This document shows positions 1-10,452 of a stretch of DNA of 64,000 nt, piece after piece. Position 1 is the stretch's first letter, and each line of letters starts with the position of its first letter. A program made the position numbers and the translations under genes. This DNA is from Nematostella vectensis (Eukaryota > Cnidaria > Anthozoa > Actiniaria > Edwardsiidae): assembly GCF_932526225.1 (NCBI RefSeq), contig NC_064036.1:3721501-3785500 (forward strand). The letters run 5' to 3'. The notes under the pieces are model-generated. The model was not told the DNA's origin, ran no database searches, and worked only from the letters and a program-made list of their open reading frames with translations.

Positions 1-130
1 CTGTATTTCCTGTTCACTTTTTTCTGTTATTTTTTAATGTTCCTTTTTTATGAAATTTACTCATTAGTAGCTACTAGCTTATAGAAAAAGCTTGAATCCT
101 TTACATTCTGTACATTTGTTAGACGACGAA

Positions 131-208
131 ATTTTTGCTACATCTATTAAAAATAGCTTTTGATAGCTTTTGATTTTTGTTACATCTATTAAAAAAAGCT
201 TTTGATAG
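131..208 (+). repeat. Short two-copy direct repeat in an intron
   Basis: A segment reading roughly GCTACATCTATTAAAAA followed by AGCTTTTGATAG occurs twice, around 137-165 and 178-208. It lies in the intron before the first visible p47 exon and has no coding signal. Confidence 0.6.
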
Positions 209-335
209 GCCAAAAGAAAAAAAACGAAGGAAAAAGAATAGAATATACTTTTATTTCCTGTTATATTTTGTTTGTTATATAGACAACGCTAGAGGTAAGA
301 GTCTACTCAATAAAGAAATATTGTTTTTCCTTCAG

Positions 336-2459
336 ACGGAGGTAGCTCTTCGCTTCTGGTCCAATGGCTTCTCAGTGGATGATGGTGAACTTCGCTCTTT
401 CGATGACCCAGAAAATGAGGATTTCCTGGCATCTGTCAAAAAAGGGTAACTAATCGTACCTTCTTCAATGGAGTTGGACAACAGTAGATTTCAAGTGACT
501 CTAAAGTGGTTTTTCATTCAACTGAAATTATCATATCTTCCTAGTGGGCATCTGGATCAAAACTAGAACTTTTTGCATCTAGTGTTAAAACCTCGAGATA
601 TCTTCAAAGGAAATTCCTTTCAATAAGTACATACAGTAGGTTCATGAATGTGTTTTTGCAGCGAAATTCCCCGTGAGCTGTTGCGGCTTTCTCGTGGAGG
701 GGAGGTGCATGTTAATCTGGAGGACCATAGACACGAGGAGTATGTTCCTCAGAAGAAAAAGATGACTGCTTTTGCCGGAGAAGGCCGCAAGCTCGGAAGG
801 TAAGCTCTCTGATATAACCATCATTCAAGATCACTAGTATGCAGCACTGATATCCAAAGAGAAAACGTTTGTTAAAACCCAACCATTTTGTGTATTAAAC
901 TCCCCTAAACGCGCATTACCACGACCCACTGCACAATGATCCTTTAGACACCCGTGACGGGCCGACGGAAACCTCAACCGGCAAAGAAACAGAAGAATCT
1001 TTTATAAACCGCGCTATTTAACAGGCCATCCGCTCTAAATTATCAATCATCATTCTCAAAGAAACATTTGAAATATTTTACGCGTTTCGCATTAAAAATC
1101 ATCGGAGTTTGCTATATAATTGACCAGAAGTGGACTGATTCAATTGCCGCTTTAACAAAATAACTAAAAGCACAGCGCTACGTAGGACGCAGCAGGTTCT
1201 AGTTCACTTTTACTCATTCACTGTCATTATATGTAGCCCTGTTCCAGAAGTCAAATTCAACGAAGAGAAAAAGCGGGCAACAGCAGCAGCCAATCAGGCG
1301 CCGAAACCCTTCAATATAGACCAATCACAGCCCACCACCAGTATTCAAATTCGCCTGGCCGACGGAACAAGGTATGAACTCGCTCGTTGCAAAAGCTAGA
1401 TGGTGCAGTTTTTAATATCTTATTTCCTTGGACAAAATTAATTTAAAAAAATAAATATTTTAGGTCGTCATTGTGCAAGACGACTAAACAAGGCGTAGCC
1501 GTGCTATAATGATATCCATTAAGTTTCACATGATTCTTTATTATTAGCTATTTACGTTCCTATGTATACTCGTATTTTTAAAAAAAAATTTGTTATCAGC
1601 GCAACTGGGGGATGGCAAATGGTATTTAGATCAACAGTCGCTAGTTTTAATTATTTTTTTATATTAAAGATGAAGTAAAACAATCGCATGATTTCTCCAC
1701 ATTTTCCTGCATTCAGTCCCATTATTTTTTCTGTACTAGAACGGTCATTTTGAAATTGCCATTTGCTCGGACAACGTATTTCAAAATAGGGTACATGCTC
1801 TGTTAAAATTATACTTATACTTAGAGAATACCTGCCAGAGCATTGTTACCTCTCCCAATAACCAGACTGCCATAGTATGGCACATATGGGATGATACAAC
1901 TCTTTGTCTTTGTCGCAGAATGGTGTCCAAGTTCAACCATACCCACACAGTAGCGGATATCCGAGGTTTTATCACTGCGTATCCTTTACAAACCAGTCGT
2001 TTAAAGTCATCTTTTTTTAGAATCAGACACAATTACTCTTTTTTTTAGAACGTGATCAAGCAAACTCATTAAAGGTAATGGATAATATATAAAAAATGGA
2101 CAGAGCATAGAATAAAAATGGAGGGGGGTGAGTAACCACCCCTTCTTCCCCCTTTATCTCAAGCCTCGTCCACGGCCGTCTTGTGATAGCCCTCTATTTT
2201 GAAACATTCTCAGTGACGTCATTAACCGTTTAGCCAATAGAAACCTGGGAACTAGGCTACTTTATCCCCTCTTGGCTCCAAACATATGCTAATTCTCGTT
2301 TCCAATTCCTTTACCCAAGCTCTTAGCTCTCGGCCTCAGATGATCGGCAGACCCTTCGTTCTCATGACAACATTTCCCAACCGTGAATTAACAGACGAGG
2401 CCCAGACCGTAAAGGACGCAAATCTACAAAACGCTGTTATTGTCCAGCGGTTTATGTGA
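336..2459 (+). CDS. NSFL1C: p47/NSFL1C-like SEP and UBX domain protein, 3' part
   Basis: Adaptor of the AAA ATPase p97/VCP, by family knowledge acting in Golgi and ER membrane fusion and ubiquitin-linked p97 work. Five exons are readable: 336-445, 662-799, 1237-1371, 1919-1978 and 2351-2459, all with AG/GT borders and matching phases. The first two encode a SEP domain ([18 protein letters not shown], then [10 protein letters not shown] and a GEGRKLG end). The third carries [18 protein letters not shown], entering the UBX domain, which continues as [18 protein letters not shown] and [16 protein letters not shown] and ends at NAVIVQRFM with TGA at 2457. The 5' end, including any UBA domain, lies before the window, so UBXN2A or UBXN2B cannot be excluded. 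The acceptor of the last exon (after 2350) was chosen because the nearby CAG at 2340 would break the frame. It is convergent with the Phafin gene. Confidence 0.88.
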
Positions 2460-3104
2460 CGGGACATGCGCTGTTGTCACTGGAGTAGAACTATGAATAG
2501 ATCCCGTGACTAAGTGCGTTATGACGCGTCTATGTAGAGGTTTATTTATAAACTGATATAAAATATTTCTCATTGGGATAAATGCGACAACCCATCTCCC
2601 AATAAAAGTACACTCTAAGCCCATGCATTTTTTAACTATTTTAACTCCTCCCAACAATCATTATCAAATCCAAAACTAATTGTATCCGTTGTTGATATAA
2701 TTCAGATTCCTTTTATCATGAGCATTTTTGTGAAGAATGGAGCAGAAGAATCAATACAGTTTTTTTAATGATTTGTCCAAATGATGTTGCTCCCAAAGCT
2801 CCCCTCACCCACCCGTAGCGCTAACTGTTCCACCACTCCCGTCAAATGCTTGGATTACGATAGGAAACAGTGTACGGAAAGGAAAAGGAAGAGCCCTTAC
2901 TAAGGACATAAGAAAAACTATGTGTCTGCGTATTGTGGTTTATCCTTAGACTGTATCTATCAAATGCATTATGCAGTCCGTTCATCTCAGCGATTATGCA
3001 AACATCTGCACGTTCATGGGTGCTAGAGGATATTTGGGTGTGCTAAAAAGATATTTTGGACATACTCTACACAAGACAATTTTATGGTATTATTTAGTGT
3101 GACG

Positions 3105-3510
3105 CGCTACCGTGGCCAGCGATACAAAGTCTTAGAGTGAACAAGTGCTACCGTGGCCACCAATACAAAGTCTTATAGTGAACAAGTGCTACCGTGGCCA
3201 CCAATACAAAGTCTTATAGTGAGCAAGTGCTACCGTGCCCACCGATACAAAGTCTTAAAGTGAACAAGTGCTACCGTGGCCACCAGTACAAAGTCTTATA
3301 GTGAGCAAGTGCTACCGTGGCCACCAATACAAAGTCTTATAGTGAACAAGTGCTACCGTGGCCACCAATATAAAGTCTTATAGTGAGCAAGTGCTACCGT
3401 GGCCAGCAATACAAAGTCTTATAGTGAGCAAGTGCTACCGTGGCCAGCAATACGAAGTCTTATAGTGAGCAAGTGCTACCGTGGCCAGCAATACAAAGTC
3501 TTAAAGTGTT
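3105..3510 (+). repeat. 41-bp minisatellite, about 10 copies
   Basis: The core GCTACCGTGGCCACCAATAC recurs at 3106, 3147, 3188, 3229, 3270, 3311, 3352, 3393, 3434 and 3475, a constant 41-bp step. Copies differ by a few substitutions (ACCAAT or AGCAAT, GTGAACAAG or GTGAGCAAG). No unique spacers separate them. Confidence 0.95.
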
Positions 3511-3921
3511 CCAGTGGTCACAAATACAAATTAAGCCAATTACCATGGGAAAACCCGTTTTGATTGACACAAGTTTCATAACTAGAAGCAGCCTGATAGG
3601 CTATATATGATGTGCATTATTATTTTTTTTTTGCCAGGCTAGTTGGCTGGTGAAGTTTATGTCAATCGGACGGCATCTTTTTCACATCCTTATTGGTCTA
3701 ATTCACCAAACTGTCAAGGCCATACTAGCACACATCTGATTGTAAAAACGATAGCAATAAGAAGAGCAATGAGCCTCATTATCCCAATAACAACTTTTCC
3801 ACAGCTTCTGTATAATTTTATTAAAGTATATAATTTTGGGAACTTCATTTCTGACTATTAATTGCTCCACATGAGACTATTGATCACTTTTTGCCTTTAT
3901 TACAAGTCACTGCATATACGT

Positions 3922-4073
3922 CCTTGAACAGACGCTGTTCTTATCATGTACCATTGCAAATGCATGTAAATGAGCATGAAACAATTGGTTTGAGTCATTT
4001 GCATGAATTTGCACTTGGAAATGTAAATGAAAAGAACAATAGATGAATTGAAAAGAGCAGCGTCTGTTCAAGG
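3922..4073. mobile_element. MITE with 16-bp inverted ends
   Basis: CCTTGAACAGACGCTG at 3922 is matched in inverted form by CAGCGTCTGTTCAAGG ending at 4073. The 152-bp interior is AT-rich and non-coding. No clear target-site duplication is visible, so the superfamily is open. Confidence 0.75.
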
Positions 4074-4441
4074 CTGATGATCCTATGTAATTTTCTCGAG
4101 TGACCCAGGTGAGAAAGTTACTTCTTATTTATAATTCATGCTACTGAATACCATGCATCTGAAAATAGTGATTTTTACGCTTGGGGTAAGGTAGCCCCCT
4201 TCCATCTATATTTGAGCATGGCAGCATATGGTATCATTTTTTTGAGGGAAAGTGAAAACGCTATATCACTAAAAAATGATTTCAAAAATACATGGGGCAT
4301 GCAGGGCAAGCCCACACATGGACGCCACCATAATATTACTGTTATTTGTATAAAAGCACCTAACAATTAGAAGATGGAAGGATTGCCACTCTATCCATAG
4401 CTTTCCTATGTCTCCGTATATTTTTCAATTACTAAGCTTGA

Positions 4442-7400
4442 TTATTGTCCTTCATCCATTGGCTGCTCTGAGGGGGATCCAGGTTTCTCTTGGTAAAAAG
4501 TTGGCTAAGGAAAAGAAAAGCAAATTCTTAGAGTCATGACATAATCCTTTGTCACTTACATTACACACTCCAGACGGCAGTGCAGTGAATTGTTCCAATT
4601 ACATAATCAACTCATACTGATTTGATTCAGTTCACGGGCGAGGAAGAAGAGCATATAATTCTACTGTACATACCGACACTAAAGTACAAAACAACCAATA
4701 GTACAAAAGGAGTAAAATATACACAATTATCTATCCACTGTAGGGTCGTAGAAACGGCTGGTATTACTAAGGTTACCAGGCGTTTGTTTAAATGAGAAGG
4801 ACATACCGTTGCGTCATATGCTTCTCCAACCGTTGTGGTAGATTCTTCTTCGTCACTGTTCTCTTCTCCAGACGTATCATCATCATACTTGCCATCCTTG
4901 TTAGGTACAGGAGCTATGGAGAAACAAGCAATCAGCCAATAGCCTTTTTACTAAGGTATTGGTCCTGGTTATTAAGGTATTGGTGCTACAGAGCAAAACA
5001 AGTGCCAAACCAACACTGAGAAACAACAAAAATAAAAATGCACAGTAAAGATACTGGATATATTAATGAACATTTTGTAAATTAAACAACAAATGCATAA
5101 ACAAGACCTCACTGATTCTGCTTAATTTAAGCATGCACTTAAATTCACGTTTTTCAGAAAAAAATTGAAAAAAATTCCACTACTAATCATACCTTCTGGT
5201 TTTTCTCCTGGCGCCCTGGGTTTTGTATTTGACAGAGTGTTGTAGCAAGAGTTACAAACACGAAGAGGCTTTGATGATTGGGCTGGCAGCAGAAACTTCT
5301 TAGTAGAGCAGGCCCCACACACAACTGCTCCACACTTTCTACAATGATGCTGAGAAGAAAAAAAATGGTTATGAAGGGTCATGGTCTTTGCGGCCCTTGT
5401 TTGTAACCTGATTAAATAATTACATATCCTCAGTCATTATAATTTTGCGTTAGTTACAGGTTATTTTTTGTTAAGTCCAGGGACAGGCCGTAGCCAGGGG
5501 GGTTCAGGAGGTTCGGACAACCCCCCCCCCATCCCCCACCCGGCTTGAAGGTCCGCTCAGAGCAAACAAAAAATATATAACGCTGGCTGGGTATACTGTG
5601 CACATCAATATGTCTTTAAGAAGACTATAAAAATCTTTTAAAAATATATTATCTTTTTATTTATATTTCTCTCTTTTATTATCGCTATATTAAAAAAATA
5701 CCCTATTAATAACATTTTAAATATTTAAAGTATTGATTGCCTAATGTAATAAGGCGAGGGGAGGGGTATACCGGAAAATTAGTCCACTGAAATGGAAAAA
5801 CGAACCACCCCACTCAAAATCCTGGCTACAGGCCTGAGGGATCATGGATTTTCACAATGAAGCATATGTGATTCTAGATATGCCATCATCATCATCATGG
5901 CATTCACTAAATTAAGTTCTGCATACTATCTTTCATATTCTTATATCTTATCATTTTAAATGCCATTATGGCAAGTCAGTGCCTTACCCTTCGATTGATT
6001 GCAGTGAATTTTGTCTTCATACAGCTCATGCAAGTTGAAGCTTCGCTGTCAGGCACCCAAACTGCTGCATGGACACCACCTGCCTTCTTGCCAGCTGAAG
6101 ACAAAATAAATACCATGATTAACACAAAATTAGATTGCTCTCTGGCATTTATTTAGTGTTTTTAATGCAATACTTGTAGGGTTGTGGCAGCCATCTTGTA
6201 CCAGTTGCACAATGGGTGGGGAGGAAAACACTGGCCTTGCATGCTTATTTGCTATTGAATATTATACAGGCAGCATTAAACATTTACTTGAGAGTAACAA
6301 TCAATATATGGCCTGCTATATAAATTATTGCATCATAACAAAATTAGTCAGCACACATACTTTTTGCAAGCAGGTCCTGAATGCATTTGTTGATATGAGC
6401 CATCCATTCTGCCTTTTCTGTAGCAGTAGCAGCATACACCGCAAATGATTTTTTCGTACTTATTATCTGCCATCCATTCTTGAGATCTGCATAACCAAAC
6501 AATACTGAGTAATTAGCAACTATTCTAGAAAATTTAAGTCATAGTCATCGAACTAAGTTATCTTTAAAAAAAACTACTACTGTATATGTAACTTTATATT
6601 TTAATCCACAACTTTGTTACTACTGAAAATTTAGAGTAAAATCTTACTTCCATCATCCTCTAAAGTCAGCAACTTGATTTCTTCAAGAGGAATAATATGC
6701 TGTTTGTTGTACTGCAAGAAAAAGAATCTAGCATCATTCCTGAAGGTTGAAGTTTGATGGCAGAAGAGCTCATAACATTTAAAAGATTAACTAACCTTTT
6801 TCTTGTTTATAACTATATTTCCATACACTAAAATGTCATTGAAAAGAAAAAACTGAAAAGCAAAAAAAGACATCATCAGTCTTAACAATCCAAACGATGT
6901 TGTTTAATTTCTTTTACCAAAGCTTTCACCTACCTGTCTTGGCTTTGGTTTCTTGCGGCATAATTTTGTAAGAACTCCTTCTCCGACTAGAACTCTAGAT
7001 TTGTTTTCCAGCCATAAGGGCTATAAATCAAAACCAGGGATGAAAGACAAATAAAATGACATGTTACTAGAATAAGCCTGCTTGCAGGCGTTCAATGGTG
7101 TTTTATCACAGAAAACCCAAAGTTCGTGATCGTGGTGGCCATCTTGTTTAATCAGTCTGGCACGATCACAAACTTTGTGTTTCCTCTGATAAAACACCAT
7201 CGAACGCCTGCAAGCAAGCTAAATGATTTTTATTTCCACGTCTAAACCCTAATAATAAGGACAATTTCTCACCTGGCCTGAGCTTCCAAAACAGCTCTGT
7301 ACATGCTGGATCCTCCTCTTGTTGGCCTCAGAGTGTGCTAAAACACAATATTTATTTAAAAAAATTAAATGATTTCAACTCCTAACTAAGCCCCATTTGA

Positions 7401-8128
7401 GGGGACAAGGATAAATTTATCTTTATACCCACCTGACCATCAAAATAGTTGTATTTCTTTATTGAGGAATCGCCAAATCTATGACTTTGCACTTCCATAC
7501 CCAGGAAATTCTGGCCGTACGCCTTAAAGGGACCCAGCACCCCTCCCCTCCCCCATCCCCCTCAAACTGTATCCAGCTTTAGAAATAATATTTCTATGCA
7601 ACTGTGACAATTAATTATAAAATCTTATAACAGAATTGCATGTAAGCATCCAATCAACTAGTTATCAGGTGTTAACGCGAATTCTTTCATCGATAGATAT
7701 GATGGAACAACAAGTTGACAATATCATGCAGCGATCAACAAATTCCATCAGTCCATCAAGTACACAACTTCACAATGAAAAGTACAAGTTATCATCGGTC
7801 GAGCATTTCACACCCTAGGAGTAAATAAAGCTAGTAGTAAACCCACCATGTAATTATTGGAATAATGTCTGACTGTAATTTAGACAGCTGAAATTTGCAG
7901 AATGTCGTATTTGAATTGCGCATAAAACCTAAAGTTTGGTACCTTCGCACATAGTGTCAAAATCAAATTTTCCAAATAACATCCGCAATTTATGCTAGAA
8001 CACATTAACGATCTGAATTCAAATACCAGTTTAAGATGTTACTCGACTAAATATAAACATCAGGCGCTCGAAATAAGTAGAAATTAGTACAAATTCGAGG
8101 TAAGTCACTTACCTAGCCGGTCCACCAT
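4442..8128 (-). CDS. PLEKHF2: Phafin (PH and FYVE domain) protein, complete
   Basis: Early-endosome adaptor binding PI3P through its FYVE finger; vertebrate Phafins act in endosome fusion and autophagy. Ten exons on the minus strand: 8128-8113, 7337-7273, 7020-6934, 6852-6796, 6711-6648, 6486-6361, 6094-5988, 5349-5193, 4913-4807 and 4504-4442. They total 849 nt, giving 282 residues against about 249 in human PLEKHF2. The start MVDRLAHSEANKRRI matches the family start. The PH domain spans roughly residues 30-140 (GVLTKLCRKKPKPRQFFLFN, YGNIVI, SFAVYAATATEK). FYVE follows, with the WVPD, RRHHCRKCG and RVCNSC signatures and paired zinc cysteines. The tail is acidic, as in the family. PLEKHF1 and PLEKHF2 are vertebrate duplicates, so the symbol marks the family only. 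The ATG at 8126-8128 is followed by a 16-nt coding exon. Confidence 0.93.
5484..5836. mobile_element. MITE with CAGG...CCTG ends and 5-bp target duplication
   Basis: The left end CAGGCCGTAGCCAGG (5484) and the right end CCTGGCTACAGGCCTG (to 5836) are imperfect inverted repeats. AGGGA occurs directly outside both ends (5479-5483 and 5837-5841). The interior is AT-rich and non-coding. It sits in a Phafin intron between the exons ending at 5988 and starting at 5349. The ends and 5-bp duplication resemble a hAT group with short duplications (inference). Confidence 0.8.
7075..7220. repeat. 146-bp near-perfect palindrome
   Basis: Arms 7075-7134 and 7161-7220 are about 60 bp each and nearly identical when one is reversed (AGCYTGCTTGCAGGCGTTC, then TGGTGTTTTATCA, then GTGATCGTG), with a loop of about 26 nt. 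It lies in the Phafin intron between the second and third coding exons. Probably a foldback MITE. Confidence 0.85.
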
Positions 8129-9303
8129 CTTGCCGCCTAGAGCTCAGTAAAGATCACGTGACGGGATTGCAAAAAAAAGCTAGCTGTCCTTTTATGGTCA
8201 AAGCGGAAAGGGAGGTTTTTGCGCAGGAGGAGACTTCGGGGACGTTGTAAATTTGTATTTCTTAGCAATAAAGGCCCTTCATCGTAAAATTTAATATTTT
8301 TACCTTCTCCACTATTAGGACTTTATGTTGTTGTTATTTTTTTAACATTCTAAAGAATAGTAGTACCTTACTTGTTGTCTGCATTTTTCTGTGCGAGGCT
8401 GTGCGCCAAAATTGAACTGTTAATGGTTAACCCATGGATCTGCCTTCAAAAAACGGGGGGGGGGGGGGGAGGGGGGCCTGGTCATACGTATCATAAAAAG
8501 GGCGGCCAAGGAGAATATACAGCGAGTACAGCTAAATGGGCGCGACGTACTACGAGAGGTGAATATTGTCAGACGAAATGGGGTCTGTTAGACGAAATGG
8601 GGTCTCAGGGTCTGTCTCACGAAATGGGGTCTGTTAGACGAAATGGGATCTCAGGGTCTGTCTGACGAAATGGGGTCTGTCTGACGGAATGGGGTTTGTC
8701 TGACGAAATGGGGTCTGTCTCTGATAAAATTGGGTCTGTCAGCCGGAAGTTCTGCCCCTCAAATGAGTATCGGAATGACTGGAGCAGGCTTTTTCTAGCT
8801 TCCATGCCCACATGTATACGCATATCGCTTTTACTTTTTTAAGAGCCATCTATTATATCATTCTGTTTTATTCGAGCTTCTATCTATGTCAGCTGAGGAT
8901 TCTAAGATATTGAAAACATTGCCTTTGGCTACTTCCGTTAATGCTTCTATTCTTATGACTTTTGTTGAAGAAAAGTTGATTGTCCGATTTTCTATGGCAA
9001 AAAGTCAAAGCAAATTCTTGGGCGACTATATCAGTACAGGGGCTCATGAACACATGATATGTGTGTGTTGTTAATGTCGGTTTATTCAGGGCACTTTATC
9101 AAAAAATAGCAATCGTTAGTCCCCGTTCTTTCTCCGAGTAGAATTATTTCCCACCCGAGAAGAGTCTGGGAACAAGACCATGTCCCTAGAGGGTTGTAAC
9201 CAGGAATAATCTGAATCAGATAATATGCCTGGCACAAAAACAAGTGCAATCAACCAGCGGAACGCTTTATGTTACTCGAGCTCGATGGGCTCTTTTTGAA
9301 GCC
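8129..9303. other. Spacer with homopolymer and simple repeats
   Basis: Contains the presumed Phafin promoter flank, a G run near 8453-8477 and a degenerate short tandem repeat at 8574-8745. A 62-codon ORF at 8886-9074 starts with ATG but shows nothing recognisable. Confidence 0.5.
8574..8745 (+). repeat. Degenerate tandem repeat built on GACGAAATGGGGTCTGT
   Basis: The core ACGAAATGGGGTCT recurs about nine times with mostly 19-20 bp steps and occasional longer steps where CAGGGTCTGTCT is added. Substitutions make the last copies diverge. Confidence 0.85.
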
Positions 9304-9978
9304 ATGTGCGTGGTTCGTGTCCCATCGATAACAATAATCGTTGGTCAGTTGGTAAAGAATCTTGGTATCTCTACTGTCGCATTTACTTTGACAGGCGTCT
9401 ATGATATGGGGGACGAAGCAGACTATGAAGATAATATCCGCGAAGCGTATGGTGAAATTTTCCTTAACATTTCTAGCATCCATGAGACAACTTTACGACG
9501 AAAAGGTGCAGGGGGATACAACGATGTGAGTATATCGGAAAAGGAGGCATGCAACAGGAAAGCAGCGATGGGAGTGCGATTTCAGACGAGTGAACATTTA
9601 CGCGACGAGGGAGAAGACATCCATAGAGGGAATGATAAATTTGTGAAGAGTGATGCTTACAAATGTAAATATGACACCGCAAGATCGATACACGGAGGGA
9701 AAGAATTAAGTGACAAGGATAATTGGGATCCACAAAAAATCAGAAAAGGAAGAAAAGGAATGGCGAATGTTCGAAGAGAAAAAAGCATTTACGAGACGGA
9801 GGTCCGTATTGCATTTGCGGAAATTAGCAAAAACATGAACCAATTTGATTATGAAAGGACTTTGCCATGTGATCGCAATAACAATGTTCCCCCGAAAGGC
9901 AAAAAGAGGGATATGTTGACTTATAAGACCTTGCACACAAAAAAAGACACCTTGTACATAGTAGTGGCAAACGTTTAA
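9304..9978 (+). CDS. Unrecognised single-exon ORF
   Basis: The frame is open from 9244, but the first codon there is GTG; the first in-frame ATG is at 9304, giving 224 residues. I recognise no domain. The first 40 residues are hydrophobic (VPSITIIVGQLVKNLG, VAFTLTGVYD) and could form one membrane segment or signal. The rest is highly charged and rich in Lys, Arg, Glu and Asp (DEADYEDNIREAYGE, KIRKGRKGMANVRREK) and looks disordered. Uninterrupted length and protein-like composition argue for a real gene, but it could also be one exon of a larger gene: a GTGAGT donor-like site lies inside it near 9526. SPAG7 begins about 475 bp downstream on the same strand. Confidence 0.4.
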   Translation: MCVVRVPSITIIVGQLVKNLGISTVAFTLTGVYDMGDEADYEDNIREAYGEIFLNISSIHETTLRRKGAGGYNDVSISEKEACNRKAAMGVRFQTSEHLRDEGEDIHRGNDKFVKSDAYKCKYDTARSIHGGKELSDKDNWDPQKIRKGRKGMANVRREKSIYETEVRIAFAEISKNMNQFDYERTLPCDRNNNVPPKGKKRDMLTYKTLHTKKDTLYIVVANV

Positions 9979-10452
9979 AAGAATTGAAAAATAATTCTAC
10001 TTGATAAACGATATTTAATCTATATGTTTGTTGCTATGGTCGTGCGAGTAATATAATTCAAAATACACCAAAATTGAATAGACAGGATGTATAGTTTACA
10101 AAACAGACGCAATTTACATCTTTATGACCAAGGTCATCTCTTGAATCTCATTTCCCTCACTTCTTTTTTCTTTTTCGTGCGCACATCTTTTATCAAACTA
10201 AGCGAAGAATGCGTAAAAAAAAAAAAAAGAGCATATATATATTTTTAGCTCTCTTTCTAGCTAAGGCAAGCAGAAAGGGGCTTCCTAAGAAATCGAGTAG
10301 GACCCAGTCTTCGTTCGGGAGATAAAACTAGGAGAGCCTGGGCTCTATTCCAAAATGGCGACCAAACAATCACCAAGAACACAGAATCAAATTTTCATCC
10401 CAATACCATTACTATTCTGCTTCAAACAATCTTAATTCACTCGCAGTAAAAC
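9979..10452. other. SPAG7 upstream region
   Basis: AT-rich spacer with short A runs near 10216. No further gene seen. It should hold the SPAG7 promoter; an AT-rich TATATATATTTTTAG tract near 10237 is too far from the ATG to assign. Confidence 0.4.

Larger units (their letters stand above)
2460..4441. other. Spacer between the convergent p47 and Phafin genes
   Basis: No coding exon was recognised. The stretch holds the 3' flanks of both genes, the 41-bp minisatellite at 3105-3510 and the MITE at 3922-4073. Short ORFs here have no recognisable content. Confidence 0.6.

Noticed and set aside
3105-3510. CRISPR-like array of regular repeats
   Set aside because: The whole 41-bp unit is conserved without unique spacers, and the window is eukaryotic.
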